A stretch of DNA of 37,633 bases from Oscillospiraceae bacterium (GTDB taxonomy: Bacteria > Bacillota > Clostridia > Oscillospirales > Ruminococcaceae). The first letter of the stretch is position 1. Each line of letters begins with the position of its first letter. Below, in pieces: positions 1 through 10,200 of the stretch. Location of the stretch: positions 1 to 37,633 of the forward strand of contig JAJQBX010000005.1 of the NCBI GenBank assembly GCA_021203065.1. The letters are read 5' to 3'. The notes below the pieces were generated by a model. That model saw only the letters and a program-made list of their open reading frames with translations. It had not been told where the DNA came from and ran no database searches. The position numbers were made by a program, and so were the translations under genes.

Positions 1-31
1 TGATTTGTAAAGTTTTAAGAGAGATGAGGTA

Positions 32-101
32 GTAGGGGCGGATATTATCCGCCCGTTGTAGTACTGACCGCAAGGTTCGGGCGGATGATATCCGCCCCTA
101 C
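32..101. repeat. Long inverted repeat (24-bp arms)
   Basis: The arms at 32-55 and 78-101 are complementary at 23 of 24 positions, around a 22-bp loop. Each arm also contains the partial palindrome GGGCGGAT(N)ATCCGCCC. It lies downstream of the tuf terminator. It could fold as a bidirectional terminator or be a dispersed repeat; no open T-run follows it. No second copy was seen in this window. Confidence 0.8.
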
Positions 102-118
102 AGATGGCAACCAATTCC

Positions 119-145
119 GCATTACGCATTACGAATTACGCATTG
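119..145. repeat. 7-bp-period repeat GCATTAC/GAATTAC
   Basis: Units GCATTAC, GCATTAC, GAATTAC and a partial GCATT lie head to tail. The same array recurs at 18225-18257, 28918-28949 and 30187-30218, always at gene ends. Here it lies between the large inverted repeat and the tuf terminator. Confidence 0.8.
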
Positions 146-154
146 AAATAAACC

Positions 155-195
155 CCGAAAGCGCAGACACTCACTACGAGCATCTGCGCTTCCGG
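155..195 (-). terminator. Probable terminator of the str operon (after tuf)
   Basis: A 9-bp perfect stem (AAGCGCAGA at 159-167 with TCTGCGCTT at 183-191) is extended by three more pairs past one mismatch. Read on the minus strand it is followed by the weakly T-rich GGGGTTTATTTC. It lies 27 bp after the tuf stop codon. Confidence 0.65.
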
Positions 196-222
196 TCAAC
201 AAAGGGGTCAAGAAAATGTCAA

Positions 223-1422
223 TTATTCGGTTGCGATAACAACGCCAGAGCCTACGGTTCTGCCGCCTTCACGGATAGCGAAGCGGAGTCCGTTCTCGAT
301 AGCAATCGGGGTGATGAGCTCAACGCTGATCTCAACGTTGTCGCCGGGCATGCACATTTCCTTTCCGTCAGGAAGGGTGATGGTGCCGGTAACGTCGGTG
401 GTTCTGAAGTAGAACTGAGGACGATAGTTGGTGAAGAACGGGGTGTGACGTCCGCCCTCTTCCTTCTTAAGAACGTAAACCTGTCCTCTGAACTTGGTCA
501 AAGGATGGATGGAACCGGGCTTGCAAAGAACCTGTCCTCTTTCGATGTCCTTTCTCTGAACACCACGGAGAAGTGCGCCGATGTTGTCGCCAGCCTCTGC
601 GAAGTCGAGGGTCTTTCTGAACATTTCAAGACCGGTAACAACGGTCTTAGCTCTCTCTTCGGTGAGACCGATGATCTCAACTTCGTCGCCGAGCTTAACC
701 TGTCCACGCTCAACTCTACCGGTTGCAACAGTACCACGTCCGGTGATGGTCATGGTGTCCTCAACAGGCATAAGGAACGGCAGATCAGCCTTACGGTCAG
801 GAGTAGGAATATAGGAGTCAACAGCATCCATGAGCTCTCTGATGCAAGCATACTCGGGAGCGTTGGGATCTGTGGAAGTGGATTCGAGTGCCTGAAGAGC
901 AGAGCCCTGAATGATCGGGATGTCGTCGCCGGGGAACTCATACTTGGAAAGAAGGTCACGGATGTCCATCTCAACGAGTTCGAGGAGCTCAGGGTCGTCA
1001 ACCTGATCAACCTTGTTCATGAAAACAACGATTGCAGGAACGCCAACCTGACGAGCAAGAAGAATGTGCTCTCTGGTCTGAGCCATAGGTCCGTCAGAAG
1101 CAGCAACAACGAGGATTGCGCCGTCCATCTGAGCAGCACCGGTGATCATGTTCTTAACGTAGTCAGCGTGACCGGGGCAGTCAACGTGAGCATAGTGACG
1201 GTTGTCAGTCTCATACTCAACGTGAGCGGTGTTGATGGTGATACCACGCTCTCTCTCCTCAGGAGCCTTATCGATCATATCGTAAGCCTCATACTTTGCC
1301 TGACCCTTCATAGCCAGAACCTTGGTGATTGCTGCGGTGAGAGTGGTCTTGCCGTGGTCAACGTGTCCGATGGTGCCTACGTTAACGTGGGGCTTTGTTC
1401 TTTCAAATTTTTGCTTTGCCAT
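223..1422 (-). CDS. tuf: Elongation factor Tu
   Basis: EF-Tu delivers aminoacyl-tRNA to the ribosomal A site as a GTP complex in the cytoplasm. The 399-residue protein has the normal length. It shows the G1 loop GHVDHGKT at residues 19-26, DCPGHAD (G3) and NKVD (G4), followed by the two beta-barrel domains ending in GVVIATE. The start is ATG with an upstream GGGAGG. It is the last gene of the str operon rpsL-rpsG-fusA-tuf, 110 bp after fusA, and a terminator hairpin follows it. A candidate internal promoter in the fusA-tuf gap could allow extra expression, as is common for this very abundant protein. Confidence 0.98.
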   Translation of the reverse strand: MAKQKFERTKPHVNVGTIGHVDHGKTTLTAAITKVLAMKGQAKYEAYDMIDKAPEERERGITINTAHVEYETDNRHYAHVDCPGHADYVKNMITGAAQMDGAILVVAASDGPMAQTREHILLARQVGVPAIVVFMNKVDQVDDPELLELVEMDIRDLLSKYEFPGDDIPIIQGSALQALESTSTDPNAPEYACIRELMDAVDSYIPTPDRKADLPFLMPVEDTMTITGRGTVATGRVERGQVKLGDEVEIIGLTEERAKTVVTGLEMFRKTLDFAEAGDNIGALLRGVQRKDIERGQVLCKPGSIHPLTKFRGQVYVLKKEEGGRHTPFFTNYRPQFYFRTTDVTGTITLPDGKEMCMPGDNVEISVELITPIAIENGLRFAIREGGRTVGSGVVIATE

Positions 1423-1459
1423 TGGAATTTCCTCCCTTGAAATTTGTATTGGTACTCTA

Positions 1460-1504
1460 ATATTAACAGATTACCGAGCGAAATGCAAGAGAAATTTGCA
1501 TTTC
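1460..1504 (-). promoter_or_regulatory. Candidate internal tuf promoter overlapping a hairpin
   Basis: On the minus strand a TTGCAT (1483-1488) and a TAATAT (1460-1465) are separated by exactly 17 bp, which fits a vegetative promoter. The -35 lies inside a 9-bp perfect hairpin (GAAATGCAA/TTGCATTTC, 1480-1504). The hairpin has no following T-run, so it may be regulatory rather than a terminator. Activity is inferred. Confidence 0.4.
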
Positions 1505-1532
1505 ATCTCAAAAAGTTTTGTGAAATTTAATT

Positions 1533-3617
1533 TCAGTCGTTCGAATGCTTTCTTGTCGACATGATGCTCTCGGCAACTGACTTCGGAACGTCGGTGTAGC
1601 TGTGCGGCTCCATCGTGTACTGTCCTCTGCCCTGAGTCTTTGATCTGAGGTCATTCGAATAACCGAACATCTCGGAAAGGGGTACAAGTGCGTCTATCTG
1701 AGCAACACCGGTATTTATCTCCTGTCCCAAGATCTGTCCACGGCGGGAATTGAGGTCGCCTATAGCGGTTCCCATATATTCCTCCGGAACGATGCAGGCT
1801 ACCTTCATGATAGGCTCGAGTATAACCGGGTCTGCCTTCTTCATTGCATCCTTGAACGCCATAGAACCGGCAATCATGAATGCAGTTTCGGAAGAGTCGA
1901 CCTCGTGATACGATCCGTCATAAAGCTCAACCTTGACGTCAACAACCGGGTAACCAGCCAAGACACCGGACTTCATAGCTCCCTGAATACCCTTGTCTAC
2001 AGCCGGAATGAATTCCTTGGGAATAGCACCGCCGACGATAGAGTTGGTGAATTCGTAGCCCTTGCCGGACTCGTTCGGAGAAAGCCTGATCTTGACGTGA
2101 CCATACTGTCCCTTACCGCCAGACTGACGTGCATATTTGCACTCGACATCCGAAAGCTTTCTGACAGTTTCCTTGTAGGCAACCTGAGGTGCGCCTACGT
2201 TTGCTTCAACCTTGAATTCACGGAGCATTCTGTCAACGATGATTTCAAGATGCAATTCGCCCATTCCGGCGATGATGGTCTGACCGGTTTCTTCATCCGT
2301 CCATGTCTTGAATGTCGGGTCTTCCTCGGCAAGCTTATTGAGAGCGATTGCCATCTTTTCCTGACCGGCTTTTGTCTTCGGCTCGATAGCGAGCTGGATA
2401 ACCGGATCGGGGAATTCCATAGATTCAAGAATTATAGGATGCTTTGCGTCACACAGGGTGTCGCCTGTTGTTGTATTCTTGACGCCGACAACCGCATAGA
2501 TGTCTCCAGCGTAGCAGGTGTCGATGTCCTTACGGTGATTTGAGTGCATCTGCAGGACTCTGCCCATTCTTTCGTTAGCGTCCTTGGTGCAGTTAAGAAC
2601 CGTTTCACCGGCATTGAGTGTTCCCGAATAGACTCTGAAGAAGCAGAGCTTTCCAACGAACGGATCGGTAGCAATCTTGAAAGCGAGTGCTGCAAACGGA
2701 GCGTTATCGTCGGAGGGTCTTGTCTCCTCCTCGCCGGTTTCGGGATTGACTCCCTTTATGTCGGGAATATCTGTAGGAGCGGGCATATAATCGACAATTG
2801 CGTCAAGAAGCTTCTGAACGCCCTTGTTCTTATAGGATGTTCCGCATACAACCGGAACCATCTTATTGGCGATTGTTGCCGCTCTTATTCCAGCCTTGAG
2901 CTCTTCAATGGTGAGCTCGCCGCCGTCGAGATACTTCTCCATAAGGTCGTCGTTAAGCTCGGCTACCGACTCTACCAGCTGAGAACGATACTTTTCAGCT
3001 TCCTCAACCATGTTCTCAGGAATTTCCTCAACCCTGATGTCAGTTCCGAGTTCGTTATAATAGATATATGCCTTCATTTCAAGCAAATCGATGATTCCCT
3101 TGAAGAAGGTTTCGCTTCCGATAGGAAGCTGTATTGGAACGGCGTTTGCCTTAAGACGCTGGTGAATCATGTCGATGACGTGGTAGAAGTTCGCACCCAT
3201 GATGTCCATCTTGTTGACGTAAATCATACGGGGAACCTGATACTTGTCCGCCTGTCTCCAGACTGTCTCGGTCTGCGGCTCAACGCCTCCCTTGGCACAC
3301 AAAACTGTTACCGCACCGTCGAGAACTCTCAAGGAACGCTCAACCTCAACGGTAAAGTCAACGTGACCGGGGGTGTCGATGATGTTGATTCTATGACCCT
3401 TCCAGTATGCAGTGGTAGCGGCGGAGGTGATAGTAATACCTCTCTCCTGCTCCTGCTCCATCCAGTCCATCGTTGCCGCACCGTCGTGAACCTCGCCGAG
3501 TTTGTGGTTGATTCCCGTGTAGTAGAGAATACGCTCGGTGGTGGTCGTCTTGCCGGCGTCGATGTGAGCCATAATTCCGATGTTACGGGTCATCGACAAA
3601 GATACATCTCTTGCCAT
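1533..3617 (-). CDS. fusA: Elongation factor G
   Basis: EF-G is the GTPase that drives ribosomal translocation and, with RRF, ribosome recycling. The 694-residue protein has the usual length. The G1 loop AHIDAGKT is at residues 17-24, DTPGHVDF (G3) and NKMD (G4) follow, then domains II-V with the typical [12 protein letters not shown] stretch of domain IV. The start ATG is preceded by GGAGG at good spacing. It is third in the str operon, 129 bp after rpsG and 110 bp before tuf, on the same strand. Confidence 0.98.
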   Translation of the reverse strand: MARDVSLSMTRNIGIMAHIDAGKTTTTERILYYTGINHKLGEVHDGAATMDWMEQEQERGITITSAATTAYWKGHRINIIDTPGHVDFTVEVERSLRVLDGAVTVLCAKGGVEPQTETVWRQADKYQVPRMIYVNKMDIMGANFYHVIDMIHQRLKANAVPIQLPIGSETFFKGIIDLLEMKAYIYYNELGTDIRVEEIPENMVEEAEKYRSQLVESVAELNDDLMEKYLDGGELTIEELKAGIRAATIANKMVPVVCGTSYKNKGVQKLLDAIVDYMPAPTDIPDIKGVNPETGEEETRPSDDNAPFAALAFKIATDPFVGKLCFFRVYSGTLNAGETVLNCTKDANERMGRVLQMHSNHRKDIDTCYAGDIYAVVGVKNTTTGDTLCDAKHPIILESMEFPDPVIQLAIEPKTKAGQEKMAIALNKLAEEDPTFKTWTDEETGQTIIAGMGELHLEIIVDRMLREFKVEANVGAPQVAYKETVRKLSDVECKYARQSGGKGQYGHVKIRLSPNESGKGYEFTNSIVGGAIPKEFIPAVDKGIQGAMKSGVLAGYPVVDVKVELYDGSYHEVDSSETAFMIAGSMAFKDAMKKADPVILEPIMKVACIVPEEYMGTAIGDLNSRRGQILGQEINTGVAQIDALVPLSEMFGYSNDLRSKTQGRGQYTMEPHSYTDVPKSVAESIMSTRKHSND

Positions 3618-3676
3618 ACAAATCCTCCATGCCCCTTTGTGAGGGCTTTTTTACCCCAGCAACGTCAGTTGCTGAT

Positions 3677-3705
3677 GCGGTCTGTCTAACCCAAAAGCAG
3701 ACCGC
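3677..3705 (-). other. 8-bp hairpin in the rpsG-fusA gap
   Basis: GCGGTCTG (3677-3684) pairs perfectly with CAGACCGC (3698-3705) in the 129-bp gap. It could be a messenger processing site or translational control structure between S7 and EF-G. No T-run follows, so termination is unlikely. The role is not known. Confidence 0.4.
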
Positions 3706-3746
3706 CGAAAGAAAAACTTCTTTTAAAGACGACTTCCAGCCGGAAA

Positions 3747-4217
3747 TTACCAACGGAAATGAGCAAACGCCTTGTTTGCCTCTGCCATCTTGTGAGTGTC
3801 CTCACGCTTCTTGACAGCCGAGCCTGTACCGTTCATGGCATCCATGATTTCACCAGCAAGTCTTTCTTTCATGGTCTTCTCATGTCTGTCACGGGCATAC
3901 TTTGTGAGCCATCTCAAGCCCAATGTCTGTCTTCTTGCCGGACGTACTTCCATAGGAACCTGATAGGTAGCTCCTCCTACACGGCGAGCCTTTACCTCAA
4001 GGTTCGGCATTACGTTTTCCATAGCCTGCTCGAAAGCTTCGAGAGCCGGCTTGCCGGACTTTGTTTCTACAATTTCGAATGCGTCGTACACAATCTTCTG
4101 AGCAACGCCCTTCTTTCCGTCGATCATAATGTTGTTTATGAGACGGGTGACGAGCTTAGAATTATACACCGGATCTTCCAAAACATCACGTTTTGCAATA
4201 TTACCTCTTCTTGGCAC
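3747..4217 (-). CDS. rpsG: 30S ribosomal protein S7
   Basis: S7 is a primary 16S rRNA-binding protein that organises the head of the small subunit. The chosen start is GTG at 4217, giving 156 residues beginning PRRGNIAKR as in other S7 proteins. An in-frame ATG 18 bp upstream is rejected because the ribosome-binding site GGAGGG would then lie inside the coding sequence; from the GTG it sits at 7-nt spacing. The rest, including the [13 protein letters not shown] region and the AHFRW end, is typical. It is second in the str operon, 218 bp downstream of rpsL. In E. coli S7 represses this operon; no such site can be recognised here. Confidence 0.97.
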   Translation of the reverse strand: MPRRGNIAKRDVLEDPVYNSKLVTRLINNIMIDGKKGVAQKIVYDAFEIVETKSGKPALEAFEQAMENVMPNLEVKARRVGGATYQVPMEVRPARRQTLGLRWLTKYARDRHEKTMKERLAGEIMDAMNGTGSAVKKREDTHKMAEANKAFAHFRW

Positions 4218-4435
4218 TTCGCTTCCCTCCTTCATTAAAAAATGTTATCATGGGTACTCGTTTTCACTTAAGAAAAGCTGTCGGAATGCGCCAAAAGCTC
4301 TTCCGCAGTGACCCCGTCAGTCCAATTGAGATCAACCCGGTGCAGATGTACACCATATATGTCAACCCCACATAGACTGTGGTGGATTTTCGCTTTTGAT
4401 TTTTTGTCCAGAACGCTTCCGGACTTCGTTTCCGA

Positions 4436-4858
4436 TTACTTCTTTGCAGCCTTAGGTCTCTTTGCGCCGTACTTGGATCTTGCCTGCATTCTCTTGGCGA
4501 CGCCCTGAGTATCGAGAGTTCCTCTTATGATGTGGTAACGCACACCGGGGAGGTCCTTAACTCTGCCGCCTCTGATGAGAACAACGCTGTGCTCCTGAAG
4601 GTTGTGTCCGATTCCGGGGATGTAAGCAGTAACTTCTGCGCCGTTAGTAAGACGAACTCTTGCGATCTTTCTCATAGCTGAGTTAGGCTTCTTCGGGGTC
4701 TGGGTCTTTACAGCAGTGCAGACGCCTCTTTTCTGAGGGCAGGACAAATCAACGCTGACTTTCTTCTTGGAATTATAGATCTTCTGAAGAGCCGGAGCGG
4801 TGGACTTGTAGACAGAAACTTCTCTTCCCTTGCGAACCAACTGGTTAAAGGTAGGCAT
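4436..4858 (-). CDS. rpsL: 30S ribosomal protein S12
   Basis: S12 sits at the decoding centre and influences accuracy; it is the classical streptomycin-resistance target. The 140-residue protein carries the conserved [11 protein letters not shown] loop and the [11 protein letters not shown] motif. The lysine of TPKKPNS corresponds to the residue usually altered in resistant mutants and is unchanged here. The start ATG follows AGGAGAG. It is the first gene of the str operon, and the consensus promoter at 4919-4947 lies about 60 bp upstream. Confidence 0.98.
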   Translation of the reverse strand: MPTFNQLVRKGREVSVYKSTAPALQKIYNSKKKVSVDLSCPQKRGVCTAVKTQTPKKPNSAMRKIARVRLTNGAEVTAYIPGIGHNLQEHSVVLIRGGRVKDLPGVRYHIIRGTLDTQGVAKRMQARSKYGAKRPKAAKK

Positions 4859-4918
4859 ATCTTCTCTCCTTTCGTAGAATTATGATTAGCGCAAATACAC
4901 ACTTGCGCACACTACTAA

Positions 4919-4947
4919 ATTATACATGTCACTTAAGAAAATGTCAA
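4919..4947 (-). promoter_or_regulatory. str operon promoter (before rpsL)
   Basis: TTGACA (4942-4947) and TATAAT (4919-4924) on the minus strand are perfect consensus hexamers with a 17-bp spacer. The start site would fall about 53 bp before the rpsL ATG. The promoter lies inside the frame of the recombinase C-terminal tail, evidence that this tail is not selected coding sequence. Confidence 0.9.
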
Positions 4948-5045
4948 GAAAAATTTTTCGGGGAAATATGACGAATTTCCGCCCAGCACGCCCGTCAAAA
5001 CTGGTATTTTCGTGCAAATCAATCACCGAATTGAGGCACAAAGCA

Positions 5046-5091
5046 AAGAAGACGCCTTTTGGCGTCTTCTTCGGTAGCTCGCTTGCGAGCT
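5046..5091 (-). terminator. Double hairpin at the recombinase end
   Basis: An 11-bp perfect stem with a four-base loop (5046-5071, GAAGACGCC TTTT GGCGTCTTC core) is followed after 4 bp by the palindromic hairpin AGCTCGC-TT-GCGAGCT (5076-5091). On the minus strand the 11-bp stem is followed by a T-rich run, so it is probably the terminator of the recombinase transcript. The same paired arrangement, with different stem sequences, occurs beside tRNA-Leu at 15857-15909. Confidence 0.6.
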
Positions 5092-6344
5092 GTGGTGCAG
5101 TTCCCCAATCCAAATCCGAACCATTCCCATACTTGCTCTGGACATTCTTCGCATCATCAAACGCAATCGTCTTCGTCCCGTCTTTGAAATTAAAAGTCAG
5201 AAGCATTTTGTCGTCGTACAGGTAAATCGCATTGATGAAGGTATCTATCAGCATTTTGCAGTGGGACTTCTGACTCACGTCAAGCTTGCGGAAGCGATGA
5301 AGCCAGAAGGACATGAATTCTTTGCTTATCCTCGGCTTCGCGAGTTTTTCGTTTGCAATCTTTATTTTTAAATCTTCTTTAGTTGCTTCCAATTCCTCAA
5401 GGCGTGATTTTGTGGATTTTGTGAGTATGCCTTGTTGGATAGCATTCAAGATGTTCTGAATTGCGGCTTCTGTTTCCCTGAGTTGTTGCTCATAGAGAGG
5501 AATGTTCACATTCTCCCTGTCTTGCAAATCCATTAGCATTGAGACAATGGCTTCAATCGTTGCATCGTCCATTACCATTTTCATAGTTGCGTCAACGACC
5601 AAGTCCTCAATCCAAATTTTTCTGACAGGTTTCTTGTGGCATTCTTTACGTTTCTTCTTCACAGAAGAGCATTTGTAATAGTGATGAACAGCCCCAGTCC
5701 TGCTCGTGCCGCTTTCTCCACAAAGGTATGCTCCGCAGTATCCGCAAAACAACTTCGTCGTCAGCAAATAATCATCCTCCGCCTTGTGCCTTGCAGGTGC
5801 ATTCTTGTTTTTAGCTAACTTCTGCTGAACTCTTTCAAACAAATCTTTGGGGACAAGCGCGGGAATACCGTCAGGAATTATGATGTCTCTGTATTGGTAT
5901 TCACCTATGTATCGGCGATTGCTCAGCATATGCTGAATATTTCCGTAATTCAGAGGTAGCCCTTTGGAGTTTCTGACACCTCGCTCATTAAGTATATCTC
6001 TGACTTCGGTCATAGTCGAGCCTTCGTCATAAAGCTTGAATGCATCCAAGACGAATGGGGCAGTTATTGGATCCGGCTGAAAATATTGCTCGTTGTTAAT
6101 AGTATAACCGAGAGTCAGCCCTCCTCCATTATATTTGCACTTGAGAGCATTCTCTGTCATGCCTCTGATTACTTTCTCAGACAAATCCGCAGAGTAATAC
6201 TCTGCCATGCCCTCAAGCATTGATTCGAGCAGAATGCCCTCTGCCCCGTCAGAAATATTTTCGGTAGCAGACACAACCTTGACACCGTTCTTCTTTAGAG
6301 TCGCTTTATACCTCGCACTGTCGTAACGATTACGAGCAAAGCGG

Positions 6345-6410
6345 TCAAGCTTCCACCACTGCCAAATTCGGAAACAGGTAGTCGCCTTTTCGATGATAAG
6401 TTATTTCCAT
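6345..6410 (-). pseudogene. tnpV: tnpV N-terminal remnant (21 codons)
   Basis: The ATG at 6410 has a strong AGGAGG at 8-nt spacing. The peptide begins MEITYHRKGDYLFPNL, which I recognise as the start of the TnpV family that accompanies TnpX-type transposons (normally about 120 residues). After roughly 16 codons the homology stops and the frame closes at a TGA. The adjoining recombinase fragment continues in a different frame. A deletion therefore removed the rest of tnpV and the start of the recombinase. The family assignment is from memory of the N-terminus. Confidence 0.7.
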
Positions 6411-6442
6411 GTTCGTGTCCTCCTTCGATTTGAACTAACTGT

Positions 6443-6471
6443 ATTCTAACACATTTCACATTGCACGTCAA
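6443..6471 (-). promoter_or_regulatory. Promoter of the tnpV remnant
   Basis: TTGACG (6466-6471) and TAGAAT (6443-6448) lie on the minus strand with a 17-bp spacer, about 30 bp upstream of the tnpV start. It probably once drove the mobility genes. From here to 6570 I see no gene. Confidence 0.75.
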
Positions 6472-6572
6472 TACTTTAAATCCATAAAGTGCAGATTTAC
6501 CAATAAAAATTTTTCGAGGAACTTGGCGAGAGAACTCTGAAATCTGTGTTAATGAGGGAAGAGTTTCTTAAA

Positions 6573-6697
6573 AGCAAGATACGCCCTGTCATACAAAAAC
6601 CTCAAAAGCTGTTTTTGATTACGAACATTCTTGATGGGAATTTTGGGTTCCCATTCCCTCGATTTATTGGTTCCCATTGAAAATGGTCACAGCGGCG
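6573..6697 (+). repeat. Left inverted-repeat arm of the restriction island
   Basis: This arm is repeated in inverted orientation at 15244-15368. The outer AGCAAGATACGCC..TGTCA.ACAA.AAC part and the inner block from TCTTGATGGGAATTT to ATGGTCACAGCGGCG agree at most positions; about 35 bp in the middle differ. The block contains the internal palindrome ATGGGAA...TTCCCAT. The gap 6411-6744 otherwise holds only the promoter and the terminator. Confidence 0.8.
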
Positions 6698-6710
6698 GTG
6701 CCGTTGGCAA

Positions 6711-6742
6711 AAAGAAAAAGCAGAGGGGCATTCCTCTGCTTT
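6711..6742 (-). terminator. Terminator of the restriction operon
   Basis: AAAGCAGAGG and CCTCTGCTTT form a 10-bp perfect stem with a 6-base loop, followed on the minus strand by TTCTTTTT. It starts 2 bp after the stop codon of the 112-residue ORF, so it closes the operon inside the left repeat arm. Confidence 0.85.
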
Positions 6743-6744
6743 GC

Positions 6745-7083
6745 TTAAATTCCCAACATAGTTCTCCCTCTCATAGCAACCTCGTCATCTTTCTTCTTCA
6801 GATAATCGATCTGTAGTACATCTCGTTGCATACGCAATTCATTTACAAGGGCTTCGTTAGAAACATTACAAAAGGGAACACTGTTATATCTGAGAACATC
6901 GGCTGAGACTTCAAAAACAGCTTGATTTGAAAAACGAACATCATGAATTTTTGAAATAGCTTTCTTCCTGTTCAGCGTTTCTTTCTCATCATATTCCGAA
7001 ACTATTTCGTCAATCTCCTCGATGTCTGTTAAGATTTCCGCCAACTCTGCTTCGAGTTTTTCTAAGTCTTCTTTAGTGGTCAT
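6745..7083 (-). CDS. Small coiled-coil protein, unknown function
   Basis: I do not recognise this 112-residue protein. Residues 1-45 are highly charged and heptad-like (EDLEKLEAELAEILTDIEEI) and should form a coiled coil. A basic stretch and a hydrophobic middle (VFEVSADVLRYNSVPFCNV) follow, then a second charged helix. No signal peptide, membrane segment or catalytic motif is visible. The start ATG has AGGAGG at 5-nt spacing. It is the last gene before the operon terminator, 161 bp after res on the same strand and inside the inverted repeats, so it travels with the restriction genes. It may be an accessory or antitoxin-like factor, but that is only a guess from position. Confidence 0.7.
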   Translation of the reverse strand: MTTKEDLEKLEAELAEILTDIEEIDEIVSEYDEKETLNRKKAISKIHDVRFSNQAVFEVSADVLRYNSVPFCNVSNEALVNELRMQRDVLQIDYLKKKDDEVAMRGRTMLGI

Positions 7084-7244
7084 ATGTACCTCCTATAATT
7101 TTAGACAGCAATCTGCTTGTCCTTTTATTGTCAAAACTTTTGCCAAGATTATCGTAGCACATATACGAAAGAAAGTCGGGCGAAATTTGTCGGGATAAAT
7201 GATTTTTCCTAATTTCATTACTCCTACTCGGAAAGCCTAGTCTC

Positions 7245-10200
7245 TCACCCCTTCACCAATCTGAGCAATTCATCATACCCATCGACCACATCATAGGTCA
7301 CCTCGCCGGAGCTGATGGCTTTGAAGTGTTCACGGGCGCAATTGATTTTGGACTTTTCTACATCTCTCAAGTCGAGAGAGCGCATTGAACCTTTTGTCTC
7401 GGCGATGAAATAGATATGCTTGACGGTACCCTCCTTGAAAGCTATTGCCCAGTCGGGGTTATAGTGTCCCATCGGGGTTGAAATATAGAACTTATCAGGA
7501 AGCTTGACATAAACCGCAACGGCATCATTCGTATCAAGATCGGTGGCGAACTTTCTCTCATTTGTGGAGTCATAAACTATATGGTCATAGAGATGATGAT
7601 TCGCCTTCATTGCATTGACGCCCAGTCTGCCCTTGATTGTCGGCTCGGTGAAGACGGTTGTATCATATCTGTCATCAAGCATATTGTAGGTTATATGCTC
7701 AACAATGGCGGTTGCTTTTTCGTCGTTTATGAGGGATGCGGCTTTCAGAATAAACTCCTCCGGGTTGTCTTTGAACTGATTGAAGACGCCCTTTTGTATT
7801 CCCGTGAGAATTGAAACAACGGCTTTTCTCGTCAGACCTGTTTCTTTTACGAGACTTCCTGTCAAGTCATATTTAACATTGCGGTTGGCGGTGATTCTGG
7901 TTCTTGAATTGTATGTCGAGGAATGTTCTTTGACGAACGATTCTCCGCTCAGGAGCGACTCTTTCGAGTCGATATTCTCCATCTGTCCGCTCTCTACTCT
8001 AAAGAATATCGGCGAAACTCTCAGCTTGCGGTTGAGAACGTCGATTGACTTCTCGACAAGCTCATTGGTGTCGAAATTGACGGTATAGACGGACTTCGAG
8101 TTGATTCTCTCCCAGAGTGCCTTGAATTGTGGCAGGGCAAGCTGGCTCTCGTCAACCTTGAGCTCGACATTGTTGCTTCTGGCGTCTTCTGGAAGCATGG
8201 CTTTCGGGTCATAGACGGAGTCGATAATTGAAATAACCGCCTCGGCACTGTCCGCCACTTCTTCGGCGATTTTTATCTCGCCATTTGCCTTGTCTTCATA
8301 GTATTTATCCGTCAATGCACCCTTCTTATCGACATAGCCGTTTACAATCAGGTCGAAGTGAATTGCGTCGGCGGTTTCTTTGTCTATGGTCTGCTCGTTG
8401 CCGTCCTTGTCTACGATAACTCTGCCGTTGAACAGTGCCGCAGTAACTGCCAACGGGCGATCGGAAACAGCCTCTGCCATTTCTGACTGAAGCCCTTTTG
8501 AGAAGCTGTCATAGCTCTCACTTGCAATAACCGTCAGGACGTTGACATTATGCACATCATTGCCGAGAGAATTAGTATCCATTCTCTCGCCTTTCTGGTT
8601 AACACAGAGGCGGAGTCCTCGTCCGACTTCCTGACGCTTTCTCACGTCGCTTCCGCTTTGCTTGAGAGTGCAAATCTGGAAGACGTTCGGATTGTCCCAG
8701 CCTTCACGGAGTGCGGAATGTGAGAAGATGAACCGTACCGGCGAACGCTTCGGGTCTCTGTCAAGAAGCAGCTCTTTATTCTTCATGATGAGGTCATAGG
8801 CATCTATATCGTCGGAGGTGCGCTCCTTCTTGTCGCCGAGTTTGCTGTTCGTCATGTGACCTTTTTTGTCTATCGAGAAATAGCCCGCATGGGTCGATTC
8901 CGCCGGGATTGAATCGAGGTACTCAAAATACTCGTCCTCGCCGAAGGCAGGCTCCAACGACTCCACCACGTCCCGATACTCTTCCTCAAACATATCCGCA
9001 AAGATGCCGTTTTTCGGCTGTCCCGCCTCGTCATACTGCTTATAATGCTCCACCTCGTCGATAAAGAACAGCGACAGCACTTTTATGCCCTTATAGTAGA
9101 GCTGGCGTTCGCGCTCTATATGCGAAAGAATGGTCTCACGAATCTGGAGGCGGCGAATCTGGTCCTCACTCACCTTGCCGACAACGTCCCCGGCATAAAT
9201 CTTCGTGCCGTTCAGGAACTCAATCGAGTTGTCCCGACCGTCGATGTCAGTTACGATATAGTTATTCTTATACTCCTCCAAGCCGTTTGAGTTGTCATAG
9301 AGATTAAAGCCGATTCCGACCGTCTTGACAACCTTCCGAACGCTCGACTTGCCCTTGCAATCAAACTCGATTGTCGCCGTCGGGTCCTTCTTCGAGAGGT
9401 TTATATTCTGCAGATAGACATAGCCCTCGGTAGCAGTACTGCCCGATTCGGTTATGCCCTTGACGGCTATCTTCTTGACAAGTCGCTTGTTATAGGCTTC
9501 CATCGCATCAAGGCGATAGACCATATTATAGATGCTGTCCGATTTATGGGTAGCGGAATAACGGAGTGTCATCAGCGGGTGAAACTCCTTTAATTTCAGC
9601 TTTGTCTTTTCGCCCTCGACCGACTGAGGTTCGTCGATTATGACTATAGGATTTGTCTTTGCGATTATATCAATAGGTCTGCGGGAACGGAACTCGTCAA
9701 GCTTCATCGAGATTCTTCTTGCATCCTTGCCGGTCGCATTGAACGCCTGCGAGTTTATTATCATGACGTTTATCGAGCTGTCATGGGCAAAGCGGTCAAT
9801 CTCGGTGAGCTGTGAAGACTTATAGATGAAATAGCGTATCTTCTTGCCGTACTCATCGGCGAAGTGGTCTGCCGTGGTCTCGAAAGACTTATAAACTCCC
9901 TCACGGATTGCCACGCTCGGCACCACGACGATAAACTTCGACCATCCATAATGCTTATTGAGTTCATACATCGTCTTGATATATGTATATGTCTTGCCGA
10001 CGCCCGTCTCCATCTCTATCGTCAGATTATACCTTCCCTCAAGCTTTTCCGAAGGCTTGATCTGGTTTTGACGTTGGGCTTTCTGGAGGTTTTCGAGTAT
10101 TGTGCGGTCGCTCAGGCTTCTTATTATCGGCTGATTGCTCCAACCTGTGAAGTCGTCATCATCCGTAAGCGAAAGCTGGCTCTCGTCGCCTCTATCCATC

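Larger units (their letters stand above)
4886..6355 (-). pseudogene. Large serine recombinase lacking its catalytic N-terminus
   Basis: This is the TnpX/TndX-like large serine recombinase that moves transposons of Clostridia. Homology begins at WKLDRFARNRYDSARYK (near 6355) and continues through ATENISDG and LESMLEGMAEYYS, the recombinase domain, a zinc ribbon (CGYCGAYLCG...C...C) and a coiled coil. The first 60 or so residues, which carry the nucleophilic serine, are absent; they are replaced by the start of tnpV in another frame. The ORF used by a gene finder would start at GTG 6274, which has no ribosome-binding site. The C-terminal stretch after about residue 385 (below 5120) is not family-like. 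It reads through a hairpin and over the rpsL promoter, so it is probably flanking DNA. The protein should be inactive as a recombinase. Confidence 0.85.

Noticed and set aside
85-1440. 451-codon plus-strand open frame opposite tuf
   Set aside because: It is the antisense of the fully conserved tuf gene, its translation has no recognisable family, and it begins in repeats.
2544-3689. 381-codon plus-strand open frame opposite fusA
   Set aside because: Shadow of fusA; no ribosome-binding site and no recognisable domains.
4218-4435. Possible additional gene or riboswitch between rpsL and rpsG
   Set aside because: Short open frames have no good start site; a short stem (GTCCAGAA/TTCCGGAC) is present, but on the transcribed strand it lacks a T-run and I see no conserved motif.
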